This document shows, in pieces, positions 23,866 to 33,229 of a stretch of DNA of 64,000 nucleotides. A program made the position numbers and the translations under genes. The notes under the pieces were generated by a model that saw only the letters and a list, made by a program, of their open reading frames with translations, ran no database searches and was not told the origin of the DNA. How positions within the stretch are numbered: the stretch's first letter is position 1; each line of letters begins with the position of its first letter. The DNA is taken from positions 2,790,001 to 2,854,000 of the forward strand of contig NZ_CP171821.2 in NCBI RefSeq assembly GCF_028401415.2, given 5' to 3'. Source of the stretch: Glaciecola sp028401415. GTDB lineage: Bacteria > Pseudomonadota > Gammaproteobacteria > Enterobacterales > Alteromonadaceae.

Positions 23866-25539
23866 ATGGCGGAAAAACACGAGTCAACAAAGCGCGACGA
23901 GCACCTACCAATCATAACTCAAGCCGAACAATCGGTGGAACTTGAGCAAATGCAAGGCGAGGCCTCCTTTGATGAAGACATACTCGATGGAGCGGTTGGC
24001 GATGCAGCACTTGATGCTAACTTAGATACCGCAGAAGAAGAATCGCCAATTGACGAAGATACGGTAGTATCGCGTCAAGTGCCCTTTGGTTTTGCTAAAC
24101 GCCATCATGTACTCCTGGATTTAGAACACGACCCAATTATTTTGTACCACACCCAAGACACGCAATTGAAAACCATCGCTGAAATGCGACGTTTTGTGGG
24201 TGAAGGCTTCACTTTGTCTCGCCTAGATCACGATAATTTTGAGCGAATGCTCACCGACTCCTTTCAGCGAAACTCGTCAGAAGCTAAGCAGCTGATGGAA
24301 GACTTAGGCAATGAAAGTGACTTATTCTCCCTTGCTGAAGATTTACCCGACACTGAAGATTTGCTCGATAACGAAGATGACGCGCCCATTATCAAACTTA
24401 TCAACGCCATGCTTGGCGAAGCGATAAAAGAAGGCGCCTCTGATATCCATATTGAAACCTTCGAAAATCAACTGATCGTGCGTTTTCGCGTTGACGGCGT
24501 CTTACGTGAAATCCTGCGACCGAATCGTAAGATGTCATCCATGCTGGTATCGCGCATTAAGGTGATGTCAAAAATGGACATTGCCGAAAAACGCGTGCCT
24601 CAAGACGGTCGTATTAGCCTTCGCATTGGCGGCAGAGCGGTTGACGTGCGCGTATCGACCATGCCCTCAAGCCATGGCGAGCGAGTCGTATTACGTTTGC
24701 TGGATAAAAACAATGCGCGCTTAAATCTTGAAGATTTAGGCATGACTTTACACAATCGTGAGCACTTTTCATCGCTCATCCGCAAACCTCACGGCATTAT
24801 GCTAGTAACCGGCCCCACCGGCTCGGGTAAAAGTACCACCTTGTATGCGGGTTTAAGTGAAATTAACTCAAAAGACCGCAACATACTTACCGTTGAAGAC
24901 CCGATTGAATTTGATCTAGAGGGCATTGGCCAAACTCAAGTCAATCCAAAAGTCGACATGACCTTTGCCAGGGGCTTACGTGCAATACTGCGTCAAGACC
25001 CTGATGTGGTCATGGTCGGTGAAATTCGTGATATTGAAACCGCACAAATTGCCGTGCAGGCCAGTTTAACCGGTCACTTGGTGCTATCGACCTTGCATAC
25101 CAATACGGCTGCCGGTGCGATAACGCGTTTAGAAGACATGGGCATTGAACCGTTCTTACTCTCGTCAAGTTTGCTGTCAGTACTTTCTCAGCGATTGGTA
25201 AGAACCCTATGTAACGACTGTAAAGTTGCCCATGAGCCGAGTGAAAAAGAAGGCGAAGTACTTGGCATCACCGCAAGTGACGCCCAAAAGCATGTTATCT
25301 ACAACCCTAAAGGTTGCACCGCTTGCAATTATACGGGATATCGCGGACGAACAGGCATACATGAACAATTGATTGTTGATGAGACCATACGCGAAATGAT
25401 GCACGAAGGCCGCGGCGAACAGGCTATAGAAAAATACATCAGAAAAAACACACCCTCTATTCGTCAAGACGGCTGCGATAAGGTGCTTGCGGGTATTACT
25501 TCCCTAGAAGAAGTGCTTAGAGTCACACGAGAAGAATAA
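23866..25539 (+). CDS. gspE: Type II secretion system ATPase GspE
   Basis: Cytoplasmic hexameric ATPase that drives pseudopilus assembly. The 557 residues include an acidic N-terminal extension (about 1-65, rich in Glu and Asp), an N1E/N2E region that binds GspL, the Walker A motif GPTGSGKSTTLY with Lys322, the Asp box, Walker B (VVMVGEIRDIETA), the His box and a zinc-binding CxxC-x31-CxxC with Cys449, Cys452, Cys484 and Cys487. The acidic N-terminal extension is longer than in many homologues. It follows gspD by 8 bp and overlaps gspF by one base. Confidence 0.97.
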   Translation: MAEKHESTKRDEHLPIITQAEQSVELEQMQGEASFDEDILDGAVGDAALDANLDTAEEESPIDEDTVVSRQVPFGFAKRHHVLLDLEHDPIILYHTQDTQLKTIAEMRRFVGEGFTLSRLDHDNFERMLTDSFQRNSSEAKQLMEDLGNESDLFSLAEDLPDTEDLLDNEDDAPIIKLINAMLGEAIKEGASDIHIETFENQLIVRFRVDGVLREILRPNRKMSSMLVSRIKVMSKMDIAEKRVPQDGRISLRIGGRAVDVRVSTMPSSHGERVVLRLLDKNNARLNLEDLGMTLHNREHFSSLIRKPHGIMLVTGPTGSGKSTTLYAGLSEINSKDRNILTVEDPIEFDLEGIGQTQVNPKVDMTFARGLRAILRQDPDVVMVGEIRDIETAQIAVQASLTGHLVLSTLHTNTAAGAITRLEDMGIEPFLLSSSLLSVLSQRLVRTLCNDCKVAHEPSEKEGEVLGITASDAQKHVIYNPKGCTACNYTGYRGRTGIHEQLIVDETIREMMHEGRGEQAIEKYIRKNTPSIRQDGCDKVLAGITSLEEVLRVTREE

Positions 25540-26765
25540 TGCCAGCGTTTGCCTACAAAGCGCTCGATTCGCGCGGAAAAAATAAAAATGGCGTACTGGA
25601 GGGCGATACCCCTCGCCAAATCCGCCAGCAGCTTCGCGAAAAGTCACTGATACCGGTCGAGGTGAATCAAGTTGCTCAGGAGAAAACACAAAGCGCTAAA
25701 CCGAAATTGTTTTCGTCTCGCTCAACGAAAATTTCTGTTGCCGATTTGTCGCTGCTAACCAGGCAACTCGCCACCCTAATAGAGTCTGCACTTCCTATTG
25801 AAGAAGCACTTCTAGCAGTTGCGGAGCAATGCGAAAAACCCAAGCATAAGAATATGATGATGGCCGTGCGCAGCAGAGTCGTTGAAGGTCATCCCCTTGC
25901 TAAAGCGATGTCTGACTTTCCACGCGTGTTTGACACCTTGTATCGTGCAATGGTATCTGCTGGCGAGCGTTCAGGTCATTTAGACACAGTGCTTAGTCGC
26001 CTTGCTGACTACACGGAAAAGCGCCATCGCACGTCAGGACAGATATCCCAAGCTTTGATTTACCCCATCGTGATGTTGCTTGTAGCGGTATCGGTTGTCA
26101 TTTTGTTATTGACCGCGGTTGTGCCAAAAATCGTCGGTCAATTCGATACTATGGGGCAGGAGCTGCCTTTAGCAACACGTATTTTAATTGGCATTAGCGA
26201 TTTTTTGCAGAATTATGGAATCATCGCTGGGATTCTAATCGCTATTTTGATTTTGTTGACCAATCGCGTTCTTCAAATCCCCCGGATTGAGTTGGCGTGG
26301 CACAAACGACTCTTATTTTTACCGGTTATTGGCAAACTTGCTCGCGGAACTAACACTGCGCGTTTTGCTCAAACATTAAGTATATTGTCGGCAAGTGCAG
26401 TACCATTGCTTGAGTCTATGCGGATTGCAGGTAATGTACTAGAAAACAAGCATTTACAAAACTTGGTCGCCGAAGCAGCAATTAAAGTCAAAGAAGGCAG
26501 TAGTTTTCGCGCAGCGCTTGAAAACACCAAGGTGTTCCCGCCAATGATGATGCACATGATTGCGTCTGGCGAGCGCTCCGGAGAACTACAGCAAATGCTG
26601 GCACGCGCAGCTGACAATCAAGAACGCGAGCTTGAATCAACCATAAGCATTGCATTAAAGATATTTGAACCGATGTTAATAGTAACAATGGCAGCAATTG
26701 TTCTGTTTATTGTGATGGCTATACTGATGCCAATATTGGCATTAAATAATTCAGTCGGTCTGTGA
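25539..26765 (+). CDS. gspF: Type II secretion system inner-membrane protein GspF
   Basis: Polytopic platform protein of the type II secretion inner-membrane complex. It has 408 residues, the usual family length. The start MPAFAYKALDSRGKNKNGVLEGD and two homologous cytoplasmic domains (LARQLATLIESALPIEEAL-type and FAQTLSILSASAVPLLESM) alternate with three membrane helices (about 170-195, 220-240 and 378-400). The conserved AMVSAGERSGHLD and MIASGERSGELQ motifs mark the two repeats. The ATG overlaps the last base of the gspE stop. Confidence 0.97.
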   Translation: MPAFAYKALDSRGKNKNGVLEGDTPRQIRQQLREKSLIPVEVNQVAQEKTQSAKPKLFSSRSTKISVADLSLLTRQLATLIESALPIEEALLAVAEQCEKPKHKNMMMAVRSRVVEGHPLAKAMSDFPRVFDTLYRAMVSAGERSGHLDTVLSRLADYTEKRHRTSGQISQALIYPIVMLLVAVSVVILLLTAVVPKIVGQFDTMGQELPLATRILIGISDFLQNYGIIAGILIAILILLTNRVLQIPRIELAWHKRLLFLPVIGKLARGTNTARFAQTLSILSASAVPLLESMRIAGNVLENKHLQNLVAEAAIKVKEGSSFRAALENTKVFPPMMMHMIASGERSGELQQMLARAADNQERELESTISIALKIFEPMLIVTMAAIVLFIVMAILMPILALNNSVGL

Positions 26766-26780
26766 TAAAGGAAATTTCAA

Positions 26781-27257
26781 ATGAATACTAAAACGCTCCC
26801 TTTAAAAAGCAAAAGCAAATCACTAAGAGGCAGGGCCTCAAGTCGAGGATTTTCACTTATCGAAGTGATGATCGTTATTTTTATTATCGGGATGATCGCG
26901 GCGCTTGTTGTGCCAAACGTGATTGGTAACCAACAAACGGCAGAACTCAAAAAGGCAGTAATCGATATTCAAAGCTTGGAAAACGCATTAAAAATGTATC
27001 GGTTAAACGCTAGCCGATATCCGACTAGCGAGCAAGGTTTAGACGCGCTTGTCTTTTCACCTACCATAGAGCCCATCCCGCGGAATTATCCTGAAGGTGG
27101 ATTTATTGATCGCTTACCCACTGACCCCTGGGGCGGTGAATACATTTTATTAAGTCCCGGCGAAGTAAAACCAATCGAGGTCTATTCAATGGGTCCTGAT
27201 GGCATTGATGGCACTGAGGATGATATTGGTAGCTGGAACTTAAACGACTATTTATAG
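26781..27257 (+). CDS. gspG: Type II secretion system major pseudopilin GspG
   Basis: Main subunit of the pseudopilus that pushes substrates through the secretin. The prepilin motif is SRG|FSLIEV with cleavage after Gly23 and Glu at mature position 5; the 23-residue leader is long and basic compared with the usual 6-10 residues. The hydrophobic helix (VMIVIFIIGMIAALVVPNVIG) follows. The C-terminal region (YPTSEQGLDAL, DPWGGEYILLSPG, YSMGPDGIDGTEDDIGSW) includes the calcium-binding loop typical of GspG. It lies 15 bp after gspF with AAAGGAAA as ribosome binding site. Confidence 0.97.
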   Translation: MNTKTLPLKSKSKSLRGRASSRGFSLIEVMIVIFIIGMIAALVVPNVIGNQQTAELKKAVIDIQSLENALKMYRLNASRYPTSEQGLDALVFSPTIEPIPRNYPEGGFIDRLPTDPWGGEYILLSPGEVKPIEVYSMGPDGIDGTEDDIGSWNLNDYL

Positions 27258-27306
27258 CCCAATTGTAACTAGCGCATACCTTCTAAAGCAGATTGTTTGA
27301 AACCTG

Positions 27307-27936
27307 ATGAAGCAACATAAATGGCAAGCGGATCATAATGCTCAACACGGTTTTACCTTGCTTGAGATTATACTTGTACTTGCCATTATTGGATTGGTTG
27401 TTTCAACGGTAAGCTACAATATCATTGGCACTGATCCTCGAGATGAGGTCGAGCAAGAAACGCGTAAATTGCAAGTATTGGTAGATATGGCAAGCGACTA
27501 CGCGGTGCTTAACCAAATGCAGCTTGGCCTTCGACTCGATGACGAAAAGGTAAGTTATGAATTTGTGCATCTAGATGAGAACCAGCGCTGGCAGCCAATC
27601 CAAAACCAAGAGATTTTTACTCTCAGAGAGCTTCCCGAATACTATAGCTTTGAGCTGTTTTTAGAAGACCTACCTTGGCAAGAAGACGAAAGTTTATTCG
27701 ACAGTACAATTTTTGACGAAGGCTTGAGCGTAAGTGAAGATAGCGTGGAGATAGGTAACGAAGAAGACATCGAACCCCCTCCCCCACAAATTCTAATTTT
27801 ATCCAGCGGCGAAATTACGCCCTTTGAGCTACAGCTGATTTTTGAAGATCCCTTTAGTGACGACTCACCTTTTTTCTTCAGTCTACAAGGACAAGAAGTC
27901 CCCCCCCTCGTGCGAGAAGGTCCTACAGACTTATGA
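27307..27936 (+). CDS. gspH: Type II secretion system minor pseudopilin GspH
   Basis: Minor pseudopilin with the N-terminal motif QHG|FTLLEI (cleavage after Gly15, Glu at mature position 5) and hydrophobic helix. With 209 residues it is longer than many GspH proteins. Residues about 118-158 form an acidic segment (LEDLPWQEDESLFDSTIFDE and NEEDIEPPPP) that looks like a surface-exposed insertion before the closing beta-strands (ILILSSGEITPFELQLIF). It overlaps gspI by 4 bp (ATGA). Confidence 0.93.
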   Translation: MKQHKWQADHNAQHGFTLLEIILVLAIIGLVVSTVSYNIIGTDPRDEVEQETRKLQVLVDMASDYAVLNQMQLGLRLDDEKVSYEFVHLDENQRWQPIQNQEIFTLRELPEYYSFELFLEDLPWQEDESLFDSTIFDEGLSVSEDSVEIGNEEDIEPPPPQILILSSGEITPFELQLIFEDPFSDDSPFFFSLQGQEVPPLVREGPTDL

Positions 27937-28319
27937 CTTCTCGAAAGCAAAAAAATATGGGCTTTACGCTGCTAGAAGTGCTCGTGGCAGTCGCGATATT
28001 TGCGCTTGCCGGTGCAGCCATCGTAAAAAGCGCAGCCGAACACTTAAATGCTGTGAGCATGCTTAAGAATATGACTTTTGCGACCTATGTTGCCAATAAT
28101 CAACTTAGTGAGGCAGCCCTTCGTGCGAGAGTGACTTGGCCGCCAAAAAACAATCTGGTAGGCGACGCCTTAATGGCGGACCGGGAATGGTACTGGGAGC
28201 AGACGACCCTGAAAACCACTGACGATGATTTGCTACAAGTTAGTGTAACAGTATATGAGAATGAAGATTTGAGCGGCGCTATCACCACCGTTTCAACCTA
28301 TATGGCGAAGAAACAATGA
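27933..28319 (+). CDS. gspI: Type II secretion system minor pseudopilin GspI
   Basis: Small minor pseudopilin of 128 residues. The prepilin cleavage motif is NMG|FTLLEVL, with cleavage after Gly10 and Glu15 as the fifth mature residue, then the hydrophobic helix VLVAVAIFALAGAAIV. The compact C-terminal domain contains YVANNQLSEAALR and DREWYWEQTT, typical of GspI. GspI forms the pseudopilus tip with GspJ and GspK. It overlaps both neighbours by 4 bp. Confidence 0.95.
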   Translation: MTSRKQKNMGFTLLEVLVAVAIFALAGAAIVKSAAEHLNAVSMLKNMTFATYVANNQLSEAALRARVTWPPKNNLVGDALMADREWYWEQTTLKTTDDDLLQVSVTVYENEDLSGAITTVSTYMAKKQ

Positions 28320-28927
28320 AACGCTTGGCATCCGGTTTCACGCTCATTGAGCTAATTGTTGCCATTGCCATTTTTGCGCTTGTTGCCATGGCTGCCAATC
28401 AGGTTTTGCAAAACGTCACCACAAGTGCAGAACTCTCAGACACTGAACTTAGCAATTTACAAGATTTACAGCGCGCCATGCTGGTGATGGAACGTGATTT
28501 TCAGCAAATAGCGGATCGTATCCCTCGCGTTCAAGGCGAAGAAAACCAGTTGATAATCAATGGTGGCGAATATGAATTTGAAAGCGATGCAGACGGTATA
28601 GGCATTGTACGAAGCGGGTGGCATAACCCACAACTTATGCTGCCTCGAAGCTCTCTGCAAAACGTGGTGTATCGCGTGCAAGAAAATCAGCTACAGCGAC
28701 TGCATACCAATTATGTGGATGCCGTAATTGGCACCGAGCCAAGGGTGCGTGTGCTGTTACAGAACATTGAAGATTTACAGATTGACGTACTTAACAGCCT
28801 TGGCACAGATGACGATTTTGAATGGTCTGAAAATATTGAGAATACGCAGCTACCAGCCGCTATCCGCATCACCGTAATTTCCAGCGATTTTGGTGAAATT
28901 ACGCGCGTTTTTCAGGTGTCGCTATGA
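28316..28927 (+). CDS. gspJ: Type II secretion system minor pseudopilin GspJ
   Basis: Minor pseudopilin of 203 residues that forms the pseudopilus tip with GspI and GspK. The leader is very short (MKRLASG|FTLIEL, cleavage after Gly7, Glu12 as mature Glu5) and is followed by the hydrophobic helix IVAIAIFALVAMAANQVL. The globular domain contains ERDFQQIADRIPR and RSGWHNPQLMLPRSSLQNVV, both characteristic of the family. It overlaps gspI and gspK by 4 bp each. Confidence 0.95.
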   Translation: MKRLASGFTLIELIVAIAIFALVAMAANQVLQNVTTSAELSDTELSNLQDLQRAMLVMERDFQQIADRIPRVQGEENQLIINGGEYEFESDADGIGIVRSGWHNPQLMLPRSSLQNVVYRVQENQLQRLHTNYVDAVIGTEPRVRVLLQNIEDLQIDVLNSLGTDDDFEWSENIENTQLPAAIRITVISSDFGEITRVFQVSL

Positions 28928-30024
28928 GTCTGTTGCGCACCAATAAATCGTCTTTTCGACAAAATCAGAAAGGTGTCGCCCTCGTAGTCGTGCTCTTGAT
29001 TGTCGCGCTGGTAAGCATACTGGCTACGCAAATGGTCAGTCGCCTTCAGCTTAATGTGGTGCGTGCACAAAATATCAAAGATAACAATCAAGCTTACTGG
29101 TATGCATTGGGTGCAGAAGAGTTTGCGCGAAAATCGTTAAGCGCCATAGAAGCATTGAGCCCAGACAATATTAATTTGAGCCAGCCTTGGGCACAGCGTT
29201 TTGAGTATCCTATTGATGGGGGCAGTATCACCGCCGAGCTGAGTGATATGCAGGCTTGTTTTAATTTGAATGCGGTGAACTCAAAAAAAACTGAACCTAA
29301 TCCATCTGGAGGTGGAGGAGGTGAAGAAGGCGGAGAAAGTGGGAGTGGGGGAGAGCTTGACCAACCAGAACCCGACCCTAGGTCCAGACGTGGAGGAGAC
29401 AATGGCCGCACACCCAGCCAACAAGCCTTCCATAACTTATTAGATTTCGTCATTGAAGACTCATATACCGTCGATGTTGTTACCGACTCCATGATTGACT
29501 GGCTAGATGAAGATGACAATCCATCCAACTACGGCGCAGAAGACGTCGACTATGAGTCTCTTGCAAACCCGTATCTTGCCGCTAATAGCGCTATGTCTAG
29601 CAAAAGCGAACTTCGCTTAATAAATGGCGTGTCTGAAGGCATTCGCAATCAGTGGCTGCAGAATCTTTTGCCACTGGTATGCGTCATCCCAGAAGAAAAC
29701 CTAGCGCTTAATGTCAATACCGTGACCGAAGACACCGCTCATGTATTAGCGGCACTGCTGGGAGATGATGTGTCTACTGCTCAAACCATTATCAGCAATC
29801 GTCCGCCTGAAGGCTTTGCTAATATTGAAGATTTTAAGAACTTACCAGCCGTAACAGCCCTTGATTTACAAGCAGAGCAACTAGGATGGTTTTCTCTTGA
29901 TACAAAGTACTTTAAGCTTCGCACCACCGCAAAGTATAATGAAGCGCAATTTAGCTTAAGCACCCTATTTAGTGTAGACGGTGATAGTGTTACGGTAGTA
30001 CGGCGTGAGTTCGGTATATTTTAA
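28924..30024 (+). CDS. gspK: Type II secretion system minor pseudopilin GspK
   Basis: Large minor pseudopilin that caps the pseudopilus. It has 366 residues, with cleavage expected after Gly17 (NQKG|VALVVVLLIVALVSIL). As in other GspK proteins, glutamate is absent at mature position 5. The family core is present (MQACFNLNAVNS, AFHNLLDFVI, DWLDEDDNPSNYGAEDVDY, NPYLAANSAMSSKSELRLI, ALNVNTVTEDTAHVLAALLGD). Residues about 120-163 form a Gly/Glu/Ser/Pro-rich low-complexity insertion after the first domain strand. Confidence 0.95.
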   Translation: MSLLRTNKSSFRQNQKGVALVVVLLIVALVSILATQMVSRLQLNVVRAQNIKDNNQAYWYALGAEEFARKSLSAIEALSPDNINLSQPWAQRFEYPIDGGSITAELSDMQACFNLNAVNSKKTEPNPSGGGGGEEGGESGSGGELDQPEPDPRSRRGGDNGRTPSQQAFHNLLDFVIEDSYTVDVVTDSMIDWLDEDDNPSNYGAEDVDYESLANPYLAANSAMSSKSELRLINGVSEGIRNQWLQNLLPLVCVIPEENLALNVNTVTEDTAHVLAALLGDDVSTAQTIISNRPPEGFANIEDFKNLPAVTALDLQAEQLGWFSLDTKYFKLRTTAKYNEAQFSLSTLFSVDGDSVTVVRREFGIF

Positions 30025-30088
30025 TTTGAAGTAGTACCTGATGAGCTTTAGAAAAGTTGCCCCATCGGCCTCGGAGACATAAAAACGC

Positions 30089-31399
30089 GTGCAGCAATTA
30101 ATATTTAGATTTCCCAGTGATTCGCAATCCTCTTTGCATTGGCTTGTATACAGTGAGTCTGCACAGGAAATTATTGCGTCTGGGGAGCTGGTAAATCTGT
30201 CTGAGCTTGCGTCGTTAAAAGAGCATGCAAACAGCGCTGAAGTCATTGCGCTTGCGCCCTGTACCGATGTTTTAATTGCCAGCGTTACCTTACCTGCAAA
30301 TGCAAATCGCAAGGTCTTAGGCGCTATTCCATTTATGCTAGAGGAAGAAGTATGCGGCGATATAAGCGAGCAGTTTGTCGCCTTAGGACAGCGTACAGGC
30401 AGTAAAGACGGTGACATACAGCAAGTTGCGGTGATTGAGAAAGCTAAGCTCAATCTGTATCAGCAAGCTATAAAAGACGCCGGTATTTTCTGCCAACAGA
30501 TTATTCCTGATGTGCTCGCACTGCCGCTAAGTGAACCATCAAGCGATAGTGATGATGAGAGTAAATCTGACAGCATTGGTCAAAACGCCGTATCCGCATT
30601 GCAAATTGGCGAAGATATCGTCGCTCGTATTGGCCTAAATGAAGGATTATGTGGTGAAGCAAAATGGCTAAGCCCTCTGTTGTTAGCCACGATTAAGGAA
30701 AATAAGCAAAGCCTGCGCTGCTTCAGCGAAATAGACGGTATTGATGCTGATGCATTGCGCTCAAATGACGCATCGATAGCAAGTGAGTCGGCAGATGAGA
30801 TTGAAAATGAATCCGCGCCGAACTATGACTTTGTTTTCGATGACTTGCCGCTGCTGCTAATGCTTAAGCAAATCAAAGCGAACACGCTCAATCTCTGCCA
30901 AGGTGAGTTTTCAGTTAAGCGCGCAGGTAATCCGCATTGGGAAAAATGGAAGTTAGCGGCAATCCTTGCGGGCGTCGCGCTTACCTTGAACTTAGTGACC
31001 AAAAGTATTGAATTAAATGAGCTGAAAACTCAGCGCGCTCAAGTGAATGAGCAAATCAGAGCCAGTGTTTCGCAAAGCTTCCCCGACATTAGACGCTTTA
31101 ATCGCGTAAGGCAGGAAATTGAGCGAAGAATGGCAGATTTAGAACGCTCTGGCGGTAATGTGGGCATGCTGGCGATACTATCTCAGTTAACTAACGCCTT
31201 TGCTAATTCAGGGGTTACCCCGCAAACCTTGCGATTTGACGCGACTCGCACTGAGCTGAGAATGCAGTCGGTTGCGGATAACTTTGAAGCACTTGAACGT
31301 TTTAGACGTGACGTACAGACCTTAGGATTTGAGGTAGACCAAGGCGCTATTAACAACCAGGGTGACAAGGTGGTTGGCGTCATTGTAGTGAAAGGTTAG
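30089..31399 (+). CDS. gspL: Type II secretion system inner-membrane protein GspL
   Basis: Bitopic platform protein that recruits the GspE ATPase. The 436 residues comprise a cytoplasmic actin-like domain (LIASVTLPANANRKVLGAIPFMLEEEV...), one membrane helix near residues 287-305 (LAAILAGVALTLNLV) and a periplasmic ferredoxin-like domain with an amphipathic lead (RFNRVRQEIERRMADLERSG). The start is GTG at 30089; the surrounding frame has no better start. It lies 64 bp after gspK and 26 bp before gspM. Confidence 0.93.
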   Translation: MQQLIFRFPSDSQSSLHWLVYSESAQEIIASGELVNLSELASLKEHANSAEVIALAPCTDVLIASVTLPANANRKVLGAIPFMLEEEVCGDISEQFVALGQRTGSKDGDIQQVAVIEKAKLNLYQQAIKDAGIFCQQIIPDVLALPLSEPSSDSDDESKSDSIGQNAVSALQIGEDIVARIGLNEGLCGEAKWLSPLLLATIKENKQSLRCFSEIDGIDADALRSNDASIASESADEIENESAPNYDFVFDDLPLLLMLKQIKANTLNLCQGEFSVKRAGNPHWEKWKLAAILAGVALTLNLVTKSIELNELKTQRAQVNEQIRASVSQSFPDIRRFNRVRQEIERRMADLERSGGNVGMLAILSQLTNAFANSGVTPQTLRFDATRTELRMQSVADNFEALERFRRDVQTLGFEVDQGAINNQGDKVVGVIVVKG

Positions 31400-31425
31400 G
31401 ACTGAAGGTTGAGGATGATATAAGT

Positions 31426-31902
31426 ATGCAAGCACTTAAACAGTGGTTTTCTCAGTTAACCGATCGCGAGCGCATTCTGGTGCTTGCAGCTGGCGGTGTG
31501 AGCGCGGTCGTGATCTTCTATTTTGCTATTTGGTCACCACTAAATACTGGCATAGAGAAGCAGCGCGCTGCGCTGAAAAACGAACAACAGTTGCTTACTT
31601 GGGTTAACGAACAATCTGCTCGTGTGCAGTTACTCAAGGGCAGCGCGCAAAACAATCGTTTCAATGGCTCACTCACACAATTGGTCAACCAAACCACTCG
31701 CGCTGCGAATATTTCAGTTTCACGCTTGCAACCTCAAGACGAAGAACTCAACGTCTGGATAGACTCCGTCTCATTTAACGCATTAATGTCATGGTTGGAA
31801 GATTTAGAAAAACGCGGTGTAAGCATTGTTCAATCTGACTTTAGCGAAACCGATGAAGACGGTCTGGTGCAGGTGCGACGCTTGCGCCTAGCTAAGCAGT
31901 AA
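31426..31902 (+). CDS. gspM: Type II secretion system inner-membrane protein GspM
   Basis: Small bitopic partner of GspL. It has 158 residues with the usual start MQALKQWFSQLTDRERILV, one membrane helix (about 19-37, VLAAGGVSAVVIFYFAIWSP) and a periplasmic ferredoxin-like domain ending in a beta-strand (GLVQVRRLRLAKQ). The 'LTDRERILV' lead and 'WSPL' after the helix are typical of GspM. It has the position and size expected between gspL and gspN. Confidence 0.95.
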   Translation: MQALKQWFSQLTDRERILVLAAGGVSAVVIFYFAIWSPLNTGIEKQRAALKNEQQLLTWVNEQSARVQLLKGSAQNNRFNGSLTQLVNQTTRAANISVSRLQPQDEELNVWIDSVSFNALMSWLEDLEKRGVSIVQSDFSETDEDGLVQVRRLRLAKQ

Positions 31903-31935
31903 ATCAGCAAATATCAAAAAAGGGTAAAAACACAC

Positions 31936-32700
31936 ATGAAGCTGCCTACTTGGCTTTGGATCATATTGGCGCTAATCGCTTACGCACTATTTGTGTTTGC
32001 AAATACGCCAGCGGTTTATGTTAGCAATTTCGTTAATACCAAAAGCCAAGGCGAAGTCAGCATTTTGGGGGCATCTGGTACTCTGTTCAATGGCAATGCG
32101 ATGGCCATTGAGGCATCTGGTTTTCGGGTTAATAACGTAGAATGGTCTCTTAGCCCCCTGGCTTTACTGATTGCGCGAGCGGATATTGAACTCACCGGCG
32201 GCGCGATAAGAAACGCAGAGCAAATATATGTGAATGCCGATGCTCGTTTAAGCTTGTTCTCACCTGAAAACTTTTCACTTCAAAATACGCAAATTCTTGT
32301 CCCTGCGAAGACCGTCTTATCCCAAGTCCCGCTGCCTGTTGCAGTCACAGCAAATGGACGATTTAGGGTGGATATCGAAACCCTAAGTATGGAGCCTGGC
32401 TGCACAGAGCTTAGCGGAGAAGGCGCATGGCTTAATGCAGTGGTGGATACCCCAGCTGAGCCGGTAAACTTAGGTAGCTTCGAGGCCAATTTGGCCTGTA
32501 GAGAAGGGAGCTTGATTGTAGATGTTGCGCCCGGCAATCGACTTAATTTAAGTGCGAGTATTCTTATCGACCCACAAGGGCGATATGAAGCCTCAGGACA
32601 GTTTAAGCCAGACGCGAATCTGCCTGAGGTAATTCAGCAAGCCGTGCAGTTTTTCCCTTTCGAGCAAAACGAACAAGGGTTTTATCTTATCGACTTATAA
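31936..32700 (+). CDS. gspN: Type II secretion system protein GspN
   Basis: Last gene of the operon, 254 residues. It has an N-terminal membrane anchor (WLWIILALIAYALFVFANTPA) and a beta-rich periplasmic part (GASGTLFNGNAMAIEASGFRVNNVEWSLSPLALLIAR) of the GspN type. GspN is not required for secretion in all species. It converges on yjjX, and the two coding ends overlap by 14 bp. The prepilin peptidase GspO is not in this window and must be elsewhere. Confidence 0.93.
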   Translation: MKLPTWLWIILALIAYALFVFANTPAVYVSNFVNTKSQGEVSILGASGTLFNGNAMAIEASGFRVNNVEWSLSPLALLIARADIELTGGAIRNAEQIYVNADARLSLFSPENFSLQNTQILVPAKTVLSQVPLPVAVTANGRFRVDIETLSMEPGCTELSGEGAWLNAVVDTPAEPVNLGSFEANLACREGSLIVDVAPGNRLNLSASILIDPQGRYEASGQFKPDANLPEVIQQAVQFFPFEQNEQGFYLIDL

Positions 32701-33229
32701 AAAGCGCTGGTTTTGCAAATACGCTCAACGCGAGAATTGTCGCGCTTTTGTAAATACTCATTCTTGTTTCAAGCCCAGACGTCAACTGTCCAATTGCACC
32801 GCCTTTTTGTTTAATATTGTGCGTATTAAATAAGGCATCCATGGCATCCCCGAGCTCTTGCCCCTCTAACAGAGCTTGATATATCTGCAGCGGTAAAGAC
32901 AAAGTGGCAGTTTGCCCATATATACATTGTTCACCGTCGCTAATGCATACAATGGCAAAGGTTTTAGGGCCATCTTCAAATACCTCAACACCACCCTCAT
33001 AGGCGATATAATAGTCTCCTTCAAATTGTGAGCCATACAGTTCAATAGCATTTTGTACACGGTTAAACGCACCCTCCCTTGTTTCATCATAGGTCATTGG
33101 CTGGTCTGGCACATTTGAAGCGACGCTAATTGGAATAATATCTGTCTCGTTTTGCGCGAATACTTCTGAAAAAGCCGACTGCGCTGCATTTATTTTCACG
33201 GGGTTTTTGGATGCGACGACTATTTTCAT
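32687..33229 (-). CDS. yjjX: Inosine/xanthosine triphosphatase (YjjX family)
   Basis: House-cleaning phosphatase that hydrolyses ITP and XTP and so keeps non-canonical purines out of RNA and DNA. The 180 residues match E. coli YjjX in length and start (KIVVASKNPVKINAAQSAFSEVF), with DQPMTYDETREGAFNRV, the metal-site segment YIAYEGGVE and GGAIGQLTSGLETR. Its start codon overlaps the end of yrfG by 4 bp, so the two form an operon. Both act on purine nucleotides. Confidence 0.92.
   Translation of the reverse strand: MKIVVASKNPVKINAAQSAFSEVFAQNETDIIPISVASNVPDQPMTYDETREGAFNRVQNAIELYGSQFEGDYYIAYEGGVEVFEDGPKTFAIVCISDGEQCIYGQTATLSLPLQIYQALLEGQELGDAMDALFNTHNIKQKGGAIGQLTSGLETRMSIYKSATILALSVFAKPALFISR

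Noticed and set aside
29094..29528. Long Ser/Pro-rich open frame on the minus strand opposite gspK
   Set aside because: It is the shadow of the Gly-rich GspK insertion; no ribosome binding site or family resemblance.
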